A DNA stretch of 64,000 nucleotides from Fontibacter flavus. Lineage in GTDB: Bacteria > Bacteroidota > Bacteroidia > Cytophagales > Cyclobacteriaceae. This document shows positions 1 to 9,027 of this stretch, piece after piece (position 1 is the stretch's first letter; every line of letters begins with the position of its first letter). The position numbers and the translations under genes are program-made. Location of the stretch: NCBI RefSeq assembly GCF_042432905.1, contig NZ_JBHLWI010000041.1, positions 1 to 64,000 on the forward strand, written 5' to 3'. The notes under the pieces are model-generated. The model was not told where the DNA came from and ran no database searches. It was given only the letters and a program-made list of their open reading frames with translations.

Positions 1-28
1 AACTTGAATTCATTTACAATTAAAGTTT

Positions 29-68
29 TAAGGCTTCCAGCACTCCCTGCTTTCGGAAGCCTTATTTT
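29..68 (+). terminator. Rho-independent-type hairpin at the window edge
   Basis: Arms 29-38 and 55-64 pair perfectly over 10 bp around a 16-nt loop and are followed by a short T-rich stretch (TTTT at 65-68). It probably ends a plus-strand gene that lies before the window. The loop is long and the T-run is short, so termination strength is uncertain. Confidence 0.55.
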
Positions 69-177
69 ATATCTCTAATATAATGAATTTCAGTTAATTA
101 ACCACTAACTAAACGGCATTAATTGTAGATTTAATTCTCTTTTTCAATTTGGTATGTGAATTGCTAAGAAATTCATC

Positions 178-729
178 ATGAAATTAACTTCACTGATACT
201 TCTGGTCTTCCTTACTTTTTCAGCTATGGCTGAAAGGAATGATTCTCTGCCTCCTGTGGAAGAGCGCTTGAAAATTCAAGAGGGGGTTGCGAGTTATTAT
301 GGCAGAAAATTCCACATGAGAAAAACAGCTAGTGGAGAAGTGTATAATATGGAAGAGTTGACCGCTGCCCACAAAAACCTTCCGTTTGGAACCATGCTGA
401 AGGTGACCAATCTAAAAAACGGTAAGGAAGTTTGGGTACGGATCAATGACCGATTGCCACAATCATCCAAAAGGATAATTGATTTGTCTAAAGGAGCTGC
501 GCAGGAATTGGATATGATTCGGGATGGAATTGTCAAAGTTAAAATTGAAGTGACGGATGAAGAAGCAGTCATGTCCTTAATGGAACATTTTCAGGACGAC
601 AAGCCTGATGACCTTCGTCTGAGACCTTATGAAAACCCCATTGAAATTGAAAGACCTTGTATTTTATCCATAGGGTTAGAACTCCAAACGAGCGCCAGGT
701 TAATCGCCATGAATACGCTGAATAGTTAA
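178..729 (+). CDS. RlpA-family septal ring/double-psi beta-barrel protein
   Basis: The 183-residue protein has a cleavable signal peptide (residues 1-18, ending SAMA) and then a double-psi beta-barrel typical of RlpA. Family hallmarks are GVASYYGRKFHMRKTASGE at about residues 36-54, the AAHKNLPFGT block near 63-72, and VRINDRLP near 87-94. RlpA proteins act in the periplasm on peptidoglycan and some are lytic transglycosylases on naked glycan strands. No SPOR domain is present, so septal targeting cannot be assumed; the C-terminal 50 residues match nothing I recognise. It is a single gene with its own 5' region. The family call is solid, enzymatic activity is inference. Confidence 0.85.
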   Translation: MKLTSLILLVFLTFSAMAERNDSLPPVEERLKIQEGVASYYGRKFHMRKTASGEVYNMEELTAAHKNLPFGTMLKVTNLKNGKEVWVRINDRLPQSSKRIIDLSKGAAQELDMIRDGIVKVKIEVTDEEAVMSLMEHFQDDKPDDLRLRPYENPIEIERPCILSIGLELQTSARLIAMNTLNS

Positions 730-943
730 GCTGTTCAGATCGTAAAATATTTCAGTTTCTAGTCTCCTGATTTTTCTGATATCGGTTTGATTTTTTATAA
801 TCAAGCAAGTAAGATTTTTATTTCACCTCTTGTAATGATCCTTTTCAAGGAAATTTATGCTTTTCAGCTTTAATATTTCTGTTTCATCCTTGCACAGTAT
901 TTAATTATTTAGTTTATTAAGGCTTTCTTTTGAAAAGTCTTTT

Positions 944-2014
944 ATGATGCGGAATAAACTGATTTTCATTTTACCCTTTTTTCTTGGTTTTTTTTCCTGT
1001 ACTGAGGAAAAATCCGATTCCCAAGATCAGCCTTTGGAGTCCTTCAGGGCAGAAGTCTCAGCAACACCCGTACGGGTAGCACTTTCAGAGCGTAAAACTT
1101 TCGATTATTTGATCAATGCCACCGGTAAAATGGAGGCAATAGAACAGGTCAAAGTAATTGCAGAGAGATCTGGTTATTTACAAGAACTCCTGGTTAAGGA
1201 AGGGGATATGGTAGAAAAGGGTAAGGTTTTGGCCAGGTTGGATCAGACAGAGGCTTTGCTCAAATTGGAGAAAGCCAAAATTGCTGTTAAGAATGCGGAG
1301 GTTAACTATAACTCTGAAAAGTTGAGTTTTGAAAGAATCCTCGAAAGCGGGGATCAGAAAAGAATAGCAGAGATTGAAGAACAGCTCAAGGTGAAAACAA
1401 ACCTGTTAACAGCTGAAATAGAGTTAAAGGAAGCAGAGATGGACTTAGAAAAAACCATCATCAAAGCGCCAACCTCAGGAAGAATTGCCGATGTGAAAGT
1501 GAAAAAAGGGAGTCTGGTAAATGCTGGAGATGAGTTTTTTGAAATCCTCAATACCAACCTGCTCGAGCTCAAGGTTAAAGTTTTGGAATCCGATATTAAC
1601 CTGATCACTTTAGGGCAAAAAGCAGAAATTTATCCAGTAGGGGATGGTTTTTCCAACCTTACCGGTACAGTCAGGAGTATCAATCCCAAGGTAGATGAAA
1701 ATGGACTGGTTCAGGTGTCTGTTCTTGTAACAGGTAACCGAGGTCTGCTGCCTGGGATGAATGCCAGGGCTATTATCCGTGCACCTCAGAATAACAGTAT
1801 TGTTGTGCCGAAGCAGGCTTTGGTCTACCGTTCCAATCGACCGGTCGTATTTACCATCGAAAAGGAAGAATCCAAATGGAATTATGTGGAGGTGGGGAAG
1901 GACAATGGTGAAGAGGTGGAGATTCTCAGTGGAATAGAACCGGGAATGACTGTCATTACTTCCAATAACCTACAATTGGCTCATCAGGCCCCAGTACAAA
2001 TCATTAAAGATTAA
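944..2014 (+). CDS. RND efflux periplasmic adaptor (membrane fusion protein), lipoprotein
   Basis: The 356-residue protein begins with a lipoprotein signal peptide whose lipobox ends at Cys19 (FFSC). It then shows the HlyD/AcrA order: first lipoyl half (about 68-100, with GYLQELLVKEGDMVEKG), an alpha-helical hairpin (about 105-165), second lipoyl half (about 168-200, KAPTSGRIADV), a beta-barrel and a membrane-proximal domain. It would link an inner-membrane RND pump to an outer-membrane channel. The RND gene starts 5 bases after its stop, so the two are one operon. ATG codons at 944 and 947 are both possible starts. No TolC-type gene is seen nearby, so the channel must be encoded elsewhere. 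Substrate unknown. Confidence 0.92.
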   Translation: MMRNKLIFILPFFLGFFSCTEEKSDSQDQPLESFRAEVSATPVRVALSERKTFDYLINATGKMEAIEQVKVIAERSGYLQELLVKEGDMVEKGKVLARLDQTEALLKLEKAKIAVKNAEVNYNSEKLSFERILESGDQKRIAEIEEQLKVKTNLLTAEIELKEAEMDLEKTIIKAPTSGRIADVKVKKGSLVNAGDEFFEILNTNLLELKVKVLESDINLITLGQKAEIYPVGDGFSNLTGTVRSINPKVDENGLVQVSVLVTGNRGLLPGMNARAIIRAPQNNSIVVPKQALVYRSNRPVVFTIEKEESKWNYVEVGKDNGEEVEILSGIEPGMTVITSNNLQLAHQAPVQIIKD

Positions 2015-2019
2015 CCGCT

Positions 2020-5000
2020 ATGGTAAGATTTTTATTGGCAAGACCCATAGCTGTCCTGATGACATTTTTGGCCTTGATGGTCTTTTCAGTCATTGTTTTC
2101 CGAACCTTGCCGATATCCCTTTTGCCGCCAATTGATGTGCCGCAGATTGTGATAAAGGTGAATTATCCAAATGCCTCCCCTGAAGCCATTGAACAGAATG
2201 TACTTTCCCCCATTAGAGAGGGTCTGATGACGCTTAATGGTCTGGAAGATCTGGAAAGTAAAGCGGGTTCGGAGGTGGGGACTATCCGCCTGACTTTCGA
2301 TTATGGCACCAAGATGGAATTGGCTTATATAGATGTCAATGAAAAGATTGATCGACTGACCAATAGCCTTCCTTCAGATCTGGACCGACCCCAGGTCATC
2401 CGTGTCAATACCAATGATATTCCGGTAGTGCGTGTTCAGGTCATTCCCAAAGAAGGTTTTGATTTTACTGAGGTGTCTCTGCTGACTGAAAATGTGCTCA
2501 AGAAGAGACTAGAGCAGCTAGAGGGCGTATCCCTGGTGGATATCAATGGAAAAAAAGAAAGGATCATTACGGTAATCCCCGATAAAGCCACACTCAAAGC
2601 CCTGGGGATGTCAGAGGAAAATGTCATCAATGCCATCAGGTTTGGCAATGAAGAACTCCCAGGCATTTCTGTGGAGGATGGGCAGTTCCGGTATTATTTA
2701 AGACTTGCTACCAGGGTAGATAGCCCTTCAGATATTCAAAGACTACCCGTAACTTCATCAGAAGGGGTGACCTTGGATTTGGGTCGAGTGGCAAAGGTTC
2801 AATATGAAGTGAATGAGGTGATGGGGCAACATTTGTTTGGTGAACAGGAAGGCTTAGTGATCACAGTGCACAAGCAGGCAGCCGCCAAAATGAATGAGCT
2901 GCTTCCCAAGGTATATGAAGCTATCGAAATTTTCAAAGAGGATTATCCTCAGGTAGACTTTGACCTTACCCAAGACCAATCTGTATTGCTCAATGCAGGA
3001 ATTAGCAACCTGCAGACGTCCCTGATTTTCGGAGGTCTTTTCGCTTTTGGAGTCCTTTTTGTTTTTATGGGTAACTATAGAACACCCATTATTATCGGTA
3101 TTTCATTGCCTTCTTCTTTGGTTATCAGTTTTCTGGTATTTTACTTTTTTGATATCTCCATCAATGTGATTTCCCTTTCTGGCCTGGCACTGGGCCTGGG
3201 GATGTTGATCGATAATTCCATTATTGTACTGGATAACATTACCCGCAAAAGAAAGGAAGGTTTGGCTTTGTTTGATGCCTGTGCAGAAGGGGTAAATGAA
3301 GTGATGTCAGCTTTAATCAGCTCGGTATTGACGACTTTGGCGGTGTTTGTTCCGTTGGTGTTTTTGAGCGGGGTTTCAGGTGCTTTGTTTTTCGATCAGG
3401 CAGTCTCAGTGGCAGCGATATTGGGAGTTTCCCTGTTGGTAGCATTTATTCTTTTGCCCATGTTGTATCACTTTTTCTTCAGGAAGAAGGCTCAAGAGCC
3501 ATTGATGGAAGAAGACAGCAGGTTTTTCAAGTTGGTGCTTAAAGGTTACAAAAAACTTTATGTTAAGATTTTTGCGAAAAGAAAATTGAGTTTTGCCATT
3601 TTCCTGGTTTTTATCCCATTGGGACTTGGTTTGGTTTATTTGTTGGAAGTTCAGGGTTTGCCTCCTATTGAAAAGTTCGACGCGGTGGTCAGGATAGATT
3701 GGAATGAGCCGATAGGTGTGGAGCAAAATAAGGAAAGGGTTATGGGCTTGTTAGAAGCATTGGAAGGTAGATATGAAAAGTCGGAAGCAGACGTTGGGGT
3801 CCGGCAGTTCTTATTGTTTGATGGGGAAAGCTCCTTACAGGAAGCCAATCTCTATTTCCTTTTTGAAACCCAAGAGGAGAAAAATACAGAGATGGAACGT
3901 ATGGGAGGCATGATCAGAAATGCTTATCCAAATGCCTTATTCGAAATATCAGATGCCCCAAATGCTTTTGATCAGTTGTTTTCTTCCAATATGCCTTTTT
4001 ACGAAGTGAGGTGGAAGGATTTAACTACTAAACGTCCGGTTGATGAAGAGAAAATGGATGCCTGGCTATCGGAGTTTCCTCAACAGGAATACAGCAGAGG
4101 GCCAGGATTGCAAAAAGAGGCTTCTGTAGTTTTTAGGCTCGATGCTTCTCGGTTGGCTCTTTATGGGATTCAGGCCAATGAGCTTCAGGAACAGGTAAAA
4201 AGGCTTTTTGGAGCTTATACCATCACAGATATCAAGCGTTTTGGGGAGATCACGCCCATCAAATTGAGCTCAGAAAGGAAGGATTTTGAAAACATTCTCC
4301 GAAACAATTACCTCAAAGGGAAAGATGGGGTAGAATATGCACTGGATAATTTTATCAGGTTTGATTACGAAAACCACTACAAATTTGTCACGGCAGATAA
4401 GGGAGGTGTTTATCAATCTGTCATATTGGAAGATGAGGATCCAAGTTCGCATAATGCTGAGATCATCAAATGGGGAGTAGATAGAAACCTTGGGGTTTCT
4501 TTCTTCGGACAGTACTTCAAGGATAGGGAAACTATTCAGGAATTGATCGGCATACTGTTGGTGGCTGTATTGCTTTTGTACTTTATCCTTTCTGCCCAAT
4601 TTGAAAGTTTTGTTCAGCCGCTAATCGTGATTTTTACTTTGCCTTTAGGGGTTGCCGGTGCATTTCTGGTGCTTTTGATTACTGGAAGCAGTCTAAATGT
4701 GATGTCAGCGATCGGTTTGGTGGTGATGTTGGGTATTATGGTGAATGATGCCATTTTGAAGATAGACACCATCAATCGGCTTAGGGTAAAGTATTCCAGT
4801 GAATTGACAGGAAGAGGAGTCCTGGACAAAGCATTGTTTGAAGCAGGTGAAATCCGCTTGAAGCCCATCATGATGACATCCGTTACGACCATCTTGGCCT
4901 TGCTGCCTGTGGTGTTCAGTTCTGGCTTGGGTGCTGACCTTCAAAGGCCTCTGGTCTTTTCCGTCATCGGTGGACTGACGATCGGAACCTTTACGGCCTT

Positions 5001-5052
5001 GTACTTTGTGCCTTTGGCGTATTGGTTTTTGGCTCGTCATTCTGAGCCGTAG
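2020..5052 (+). CDS. RND-family efflux permease (first of two)
   Basis: The 1010-residue inner-membrane pump has the AcrB/MMPL-type plan: TM1 at the N-terminus, a large periplasmic porter domain, a central TM block (about 330-490), a second periplasmic domain and a C-terminal TM block (about 845-1005). The TM4 proton-relay region reads GLGMLIDNSIIVLDN, with one of the two usual tandem aspartates replaced by Asn. The TM10 region reads LGIMVNDAILKIDTINR. Together with the adaptor it should expel a hydrophobic or metal substrate by proton antiport. The end of the gene is unusual: the last six codons (ARHSEP) and the TAG stop lie inside a REP-like hairpin repeat beginning at 5033, so the native C-terminus may have been replaced. 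Confidence 0.92.
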   Translation: MVRFLLARPIAVLMTFLALMVFSVIVFRTLPISLLPPIDVPQIVIKVNYPNASPEAIEQNVLSPIREGLMTLNGLEDLESKAGSEVGTIRLTFDYGTKMELAYIDVNEKIDRLTNSLPSDLDRPQVIRVNTNDIPVVRVQVIPKEGFDFTEVSLLTENVLKKRLEQLEGVSLVDINGKKERIITVIPDKATLKALGMSEENVINAIRFGNEELPGISVEDGQFRYYLRLATRVDSPSDIQRLPVTSSEGVTLDLGRVAKVQYEVNEVMGQHLFGEQEGLVITVHKQAAAKMNELLPKVYEAIEIFKEDYPQVDFDLTQDQSVLLNAGISNLQTSLIFGGLFAFGVLFVFMGNYRTPIIIGISLPSSLVISFLVFYFFDISINVISLSGLALGLGMLIDNSIIVLDNITRKRKEGLALFDACAEGVNEVMSALISSVLTTLAVFVPLVFLSGVSGALFFDQAVSVAAILGVSLLVAFILLPMLYHFFFRKKAQEPLMEEDSRFFKLVLKGYKKLYVKIFAKRKLSFAIFLVFIPLGLGLVYLLEVQGLPPIEKFDAVVRIDWNEPIGVEQNKERVMGLLEALEGRYEKSEADVGVRQFLLFDGESSLQEANLYFLFETQEEKNTEMERMGGMIRNAYPNALFEISDAPNAFDQLFSSNMPFYEVRWKDLTTKRPVDEEKMDAWLSEFPQQEYSRGPGLQKEASVVFRLDASRLALYGIQANELQEQVKRLFGAYTITDIKRFGEITPIKLSSERKDFENILRNNYLKGKDGVEYALDNFIRFDYENHYKFVTADKGGVYQSVILEDEDPSSHNAEIIKWGVDRNLGVSFFGQYFKDRETIQELIGILLVAVLLLYFILSAQFESFVQPLIVIFTLPLGVAGAFLVLLITGSSLNVMSAIGLVVMLGIMVNDAILKIDTINRLRVKYSSELTGRGVLDKALFEAGEIRLKPIMMTSVTTILALLPVVFSSGLGADLQRPLVFSVIGGLTIGTFTALYFVPLAYWFLARHSEP

Positions 5053-5114
5053 CCTGCGGAGGCGAAGAATCTCCCGTAGTTTTGGTGACTCTTCACTTGG
5101 TTCAGAGTGACGAG
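5033..5114. repeat. REP-like hairpin element 1, overlapping the end of the RND gene
   Basis: Arms 5033-5045 (CTCGTCATTCTGA) and 5102-5114 pair over 13 bp with a single G-T wobble. An inner pair of short arms (GAAGA 5064-5068 with TCTTC 5090-5094) lies between them. The same ends, GTCATTCTGAG and CAGAGTGAC, recur in element 2 on the other side of the GIY-YIG gene. The upstream arm encodes the C-terminus of the RND pump. Confidence 0.85.
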
Positions 5115-5165
5115 TATTGGTATAGAACTGGCTGATTATGTTAATCAAAGAAAAAAGATAACAAA

Positions 5166-5465
5166 ATGCAAAAAGGTGGTGCTGTTTACATTTTGACAAA
5201 TGCTCATCATACCACACTTTATATCGGAGTCACAAATGACTTACAAAGACGTCTTTATGAACATCAAAATGGTTTAAATCGAAACTCATTTGTAACCAAA
5301 TATAACCTTACAAAACTTATATATTTTGAAGGTTTTTACACAATAGAGGAAGCAATTCAAAGGGAAAAACAGTTGAAAGGGTGGACAAGGAAAAAGAAAA
5401 TTGAATTGATAAGTAGTTTGAATCCAAGTTGGAAGGACTTGGGGGAAGAAGTAATGAATTGGTGA
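5166..5465 (+). CDS. Solo GIY-YIG nuclease-domain protein
   Basis: The 99-residue protein is almost entirely one GIY-YIG domain. The GIY-like strand is VYILTN, the YIG strand is LYIGVTNDLQRR, followed by LYEHQNG, and the metal-binding Glu lies in the helix EEAIQREKQLKGW, then LNPSW. All expected catalytic positions (Tyr, Tyr, Arg, Glu, Asn) are present, so the domain looks intact. GIY-YIG domains cut DNA. Solo versions of this size are often labelled UvrC-like but lack the rest of UvrC. It starts 52 bp after one REP-like hairpin and ends 7 bp before another, inside a patch separating two RND genes. No partner gene or DNA-binding domain is visible. A role in spreading or processing the repeats is inference. 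Confidence 0.9.
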   Translation: MQKGGAVYILTNAHHTTLYIGVTNDLQRRLYEHQNGLNRNSFVTKYNLTKLIYFEGFYTIEEAIQREKQLKGWTRKKKIELISSLNPSWKDLGEEVMNW

Positions 5466-5471
5466 TGTTCT

Positions 5472-5566
5472 GTCATTCTGAGACGGAGCCTGCCTGTTCG
5501 TCAGACAGGCTCGCGAAGTCGAAGTGTCTCCCATATAACAGGAGACCCTTCCTTCGTCAGAGTGAC
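5472..5566. repeat. REP-like hairpin element 2
   Basis: Outer arms 5472-5481 (GTCATTCTGA) and 5557-5566 pair over 10 bp with one wobble. An inner arm GTCTCC at 5526-5531 pairs with GGAGAC at 5541-5546. A side hairpin forms from 5487-5496 with 5502-5511. The fold is therefore branched. Its ends match element 1, which marks it as a second copy of the same family, 7 bp after the GIY-YIG stop codon. Confidence 0.85.
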
Positions 5567-5587
5567 GGTTCTATAAATCTGTTAATG

Positions 5588-5662
5588 GTAGCGAAGTAAG
5601 AGCGAAGAATCCCCTATTATTTGGGAGATCCTTCACCTCCGCAAGCTACGGTTCAGGATGAC
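5588..5662. repeat. REP-like element 3 (variant copy)
   Basis: It carries the family core GCGAAGAATCCCC followed after an eight-base loop by GGGAGATCCTTC, and ends in TTCAGGATGAC. Short outer arms GTAGC (5588-5592) and GCTAC (5645-5649) pair. The usual GTCATTCTGAG left end is missing or replaced, so this looks like a partial or rearranged copy. Confidence 0.7.
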
Positions 5663-5674
5663 GTTACAAAAAAT

Positions 5675-5706
5675 GTCATTCTATTCACTGTAAATTCTCA
5701 GGGTGA
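5675..5706. repeat. REP-like element 4 (short remnant)
   Basis: GTCATTCT at the left and CTCAGGGTGAC at the right are the two family ends brought close together, with the internal core missing. GTCAT at 5675-5679 can also pair back to ATGAC at 5658-5662 of element 3. It reads as an internally deleted copy. Confidence 0.55.
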
Positions 5707-5730
5707 CGTGTAGGTACAGAATCTTAATTC

Positions 5731-5780
5731 TAGCCTCTAGATTCTTGCTTCTAATCTCTCGCTTCTCGCCTCTAAAATTC
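5731..5780. repeat. Pyrimidine-rich TCTCGCTTCTCGCC repeat, copy A
   Basis: The stretch consists of repeated CTTCTAAT, CTCTCGCTT and CTCGCCTCT words. Its reverse complement (GAGGCGAGAAGCGAGAG) matches sequence after rpsA (13636-13666) and after the M20 peptidase gene (45331-45364). It ends about 10 bp before the second RND start and so may lie in its 5' untranslated region. Confidence 0.55.
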
Positions 5781-5790
5781 TAAAATAAAA

Positions 5791-8700
5791 ATGTCACCAT
5801 TCAGGATCATCATATCGTTCATCGTGCTGAGCATCATAGGTTTCGCTTTGGTGCCTAGGCTGTCTGTGGATTTGAATCCACGAGAGCGTGAGCCTGTATT
5901 GACAATTAGTTATGCTGTTCCTCAATCTTCACCCGAGTTGGTGGAAAAGTTGGCGACTTCTCCATTAGAAGGCGCACTTTCCCAATTGTCCGAGCTGAAG
6001 AAAATTAACTCGGTTTCCAATTATGACAGGGGGTCTATCACCTTGCGGTTTGATAAGGAGACGGATATGGAATTCAAAAAATTCGAAGTCGCATCCATTG
6101 TCAGGCAGGTTTATCCTTCCATGGACCGGAAGGTTTCCTATCCCTTGGTCACCCAATCAGAAGAAAGACGGAGTGACCTCAAAACCCCAATTCTTACTTA
6201 TTCTGTCAACGGTCCTTTCGCTTCATTCGAGATCAAGAAGATTGCAGAAGATGTGATCAAATCTTCTCTTAACCGATTTGAAGCAATCGAAGAAATTACT
6301 GTAAGAGGGGCCAATGACCTGCAGCTTTTTGTGACCTATGATGTCAAAAAACTTCAGGCGCTGAAGCTCGGTAAGCAGGACCTGGAATCTGCCATACGCA
6401 GTTCTTTTGGGAGGACTTATCCAGGAGCAGTTGTGAACAGCAGAGAAGAAACACTATTTATTCAGGTTGACCGTTCCTTAAGCAGTTTGAGCCAATTGGA
6501 AAACCTGCTTGTTACGACCCGTGAAGGCAAAGAGGTTTTGCTGAAAGATGTTGCCCAGCTCACTTTGGAAGAAGCCGAAGCCACCTCATATTACCGGATC
6601 AATGGCAATAACTCTGTTACGCTTTCCATTATCAACCGGGATGGAGTGAATAAGGTGTTGTTGGCGAAGAATATCAAATCCGCTGTTGAGGAAGCTAAAA
6701 AACTTTTGCCTGCAGGATTTGAAGTCCGTTTGGAAAATGATGATACAGAGTTTCTGGAAAAGGAACTGAACAAAATTTACAAAAGGTCCGGGCTTTCTAT
6801 TTTGATTTTGATTGTTTTCATCTTTTTGATCAACCGCAATCTGCGTTACCTGAGCATATTGTTTTTGGGGATTGTAGTCAATCTTAGTATTACAGGCATC
6901 ATATTATACCTACTGGAGGTAGATATACACCTTTATTCCATAGCGGGTCTGACCATTTCTTTTGGCCTTATCGTGGATAATGCCATCATCATGATTGATC
7001 ACCTGCATAAGCATAAGAACAGGAAAGTGTTTTTGGCCTTGTTGGCTGCTTCTCTGACCACGATTGCAGCCTTGATGATTGTGTTTTTTCTTCCTGAAGA
7101 AGACCGCAAAAACCTGACTGAGTTTTCTGTAGTGGTAGCGGTCATGCTTGGGGTTTCCTTGATGGTAGCTCTATTGTTTACACCTGCTATGTATGAATTG
7201 CTTTTCGGAAATAAAGCTAAGAGAGGTAGGATACTTTCTATCAAACAGCTTAGAGATAGGGTGATAAGGTTCCGGACTTTCGAAAAGGGAATAGGGTTTG
7301 TGGCCAACTACAGAAAAAGCTTTATCACTGCCTTGTTGTTGCTTTTCGGTCTTCCTGTTTTCTTTCTTCCTGCCAAATGGGAAGGGCAGGAGTGGTATAA
7401 CAAAAGCATTGGAAGTAGCCTTTATCAGGAAGAAATCAGATCCTATGTAGACAAGTATTTGGGTGGTTCTCTGAGAATGTTTGTTAGGGGTGTATTTGAA
7501 AAATCATCTTACCGGGAAGCTGAAAAAACCAGGTTGTATGTGACCGCCCGCCTGCCTTTTGGTAATACGCTAGATCAGATGGATTTTATCATGCGGGAAT
7601 TTGAAGGTTTCTTGAAAGGAGTGGAGGGAATTGATCAGTTTGTTACCTGGGTACAATCGGGCCAATATGCTCAGATTATCATTACTTTTAAGGAAGCCTA
7701 TGAAAAATCCGCACTGCCTTATCAGCTGAAGGGAAGGTTGTCGGTCAAGTCCACCGATTGGTCAGGTGCACGATGGACTATCTATGGTGTTGGCCAAGGG
7801 TTTTATACCGGAGCAGGGGGAGAGGGGATTCCTTCTTTCAGGGTGACCATGAAGGGGTATAATTTTGATGAGCTTGAAAGACAGTCAGAAATCCTGGCAG
7901 AAAAACTTTTAAGACATAGAAGAATTCAGGAAGTCAATACCAATGAACGGCTAGGTTGGAATGAGCAGAAAACAGAAGAATATGTGCTGCGTTTAAATCA
8001 AGGCAGTATGGCTCTAGGAGGAACCAATCAATACCAGGTTATTTCAGCATTGAATGATGTTTCCAAACCTGCAGGACCTTCTGTTTACCTTACCCTAGAA
8101 GATAAAAATTATGGTTTGATGGTCAGAGAACAGGATGCTGACAAATATTCCAGGTACGACCTCGAGTCGAACAGTCTGATCAGTGGAGAGGACAAGATAT
8201 TCAAAGTCAGTAATTTTGGAAGTCTTACCAAAGAATCTACCACCAACGCCCTGCATAAAGAGGATAGACAATACATACGTTTAGTGGCTTTCGAATACAT
8301 GGGTTCTGCCAAGTTTGGGAACGAGTACCTGGATGAAGTTTTAAAAGAAATGAAGGCGACTATGCCAATTGGCTATACAGCATCCAAGCAGACCTGGTCC
8401 TATAACTGGGAAAAAGCAAAAAGACAGTACAGTTTGATTTTGGTCTTGATTGTTGGGATTTTATTTATTACTTCTGTTCTTTTTGAAAACCTGAAGCAGC
8501 CTTTTTATATCATTATCATCATCCCGATTTCGTTTATTGGACTGTTTTTGATTTTCTCTTTGTTTGATTTTTATTTTGATCAGGGAGGATATGCGGCCTT
8601 TGTCATGTTGGGTGGTTTGGCAGTCAATGCGGCTATTTTTATTGTCAATGACCTGAATAATCGGAAAGGGGGAATTTATAATAGGAACATTCTCAAAGCC

Positions 8701-8892
8701 GTTGCGGGTAAGGCTGTGCCTATTTTACTGACCATTCTTTCAACCTGTTTTGGATTGATCCCATTTATCATGGAAGGGCAGAATGAGATTTTCTGGTTTT
8801 CTCTGGCCATTGGAACGATTGGAGGATTGGTGTTCAGTGTGGTGGGGGTGTTTTTGGCATTGCCGGTGTTTTTGTGGAAGAAGAGGGGATGA
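5791..8892 (+). CDS. RND-family efflux permease (second of two)
   Basis: The 1033-residue inner-membrane protein has the full RND plan, with an N-terminal TM, two large periplasmic domains and two TM blocks (about 330-465 and 875-1030). The TM4 region is SFGLIVDNAIIMIDHLHKHK, again with Asp-Asn where AcrB has two aspartates. The TM10 region is MLGGLAVNAAIFIVNDLNN. It diverges strongly from the first permease, so this is not a recent duplication. Without the 738-bp GIY-YIG/repeat patch it would directly follow that gene, so the likely ancestral order is adaptor-RND-RND, possibly with a heteromeric pump. It has no adaptor or channel gene of its own here. Confidence 0.9.
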   Translation: MSPFRIIISFIVLSIIGFALVPRLSVDLNPREREPVLTISYAVPQSSPELVEKLATSPLEGALSQLSELKKINSVSNYDRGSITLRFDKETDMEFKKFEVASIVRQVYPSMDRKVSYPLVTQSEERRSDLKTPILTYSVNGPFASFEIKKIAEDVIKSSLNRFEAIEEITVRGANDLQLFVTYDVKKLQALKLGKQDLESAIRSSFGRTYPGAVVNSREETLFIQVDRSLSSLSQLENLLVTTREGKEVLLKDVAQLTLEEAEATSYYRINGNNSVTLSIINRDGVNKVLLAKNIKSAVEEAKKLLPAGFEVRLENDDTEFLEKELNKIYKRSGLSILILIVFIFLINRNLRYLSILFLGIVVNLSITGIILYLLEVDIHLYSIAGLTISFGLIVDNAIIMIDHLHKHKNRKVFLALLAASLTTIAALMIVFFLPEEDRKNLTEFSVVVAVMLGVSLMVALLFTPAMYELLFGNKAKRGRILSIKQLRDRVIRFRTFEKGIGFVANYRKSFITALLLLFGLPVFFLPAKWEGQEWYNKSIGSSLYQEEIRSYVDKYLGGSLRMFVRGVFEKSSYREAEKTRLYVTARLPFGNTLDQMDFIMREFEGFLKGVEGIDQFVTWVQSGQYAQIIITFKEAYEKSALPYQLKGRLSVKSTDWSGARWTIYGVGQGFYTGAGGEGIPSFRVTMKGYNFDELERQSEILAEKLLRHRRIQEVNTNERLGWNEQKTEEYVLRLNQGSMALGGTNQYQVISALNDVSKPAGPSVYLTLEDKNYGLMVREQDADKYSRYDLESNSLISGEDKIFKVSNFGSLTKESTTNALHKEDRQYIRLVAFEYMGSAKFGNEYLDEVLKEMKATMPIGYTASKQTWSYNWEKAKRQYSLILVLIVGILFITSVLFENLKQPFYIIIIIPISFIGLFLIFSLFDFYFDQGGYAAFVMLGGLAVNAAIFIVNDLNNRKGGIYNRNILKAVAGKAVPILLTILSTCFGLIPFIMEGQNEIFWFSLAIGTIGGLVFSVVGVFLALPVFLWKKRG

Positions 8893-9001
8893 GCGTTTTT
8901 TTGATGGTGTTAGATTTATCTTATTTTGCCGAAGACTTGTAGTTACTAACCTTGATAGAAAGGATTTTATTTGCCCAGGATATTTGTGGTTTGTAAAAAG
9001 G

Positions 9002-9027
9002 TGGATTGGAAATCCATTTTATCTTTT
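9002..9027 (+). terminator. Candidate terminator of the RND operon
   Basis: TGGATT at 9002-9007 and AATCCA at 9011-9016 form a perfect 6-bp stem with a 3-nt loop, followed by a T-rich tract. A second, stronger hairpin begins just after it (9026-9050). The stem is short, so efficiency is uncertain. Confidence 0.5.

Noticed and set aside
4705..5217. 170-residue minus-strand frame across the end of the RND gene
   Set aside because: It lies in the shadow of the RND gene and the hairpin repeat, and the product has no recognisable domain.
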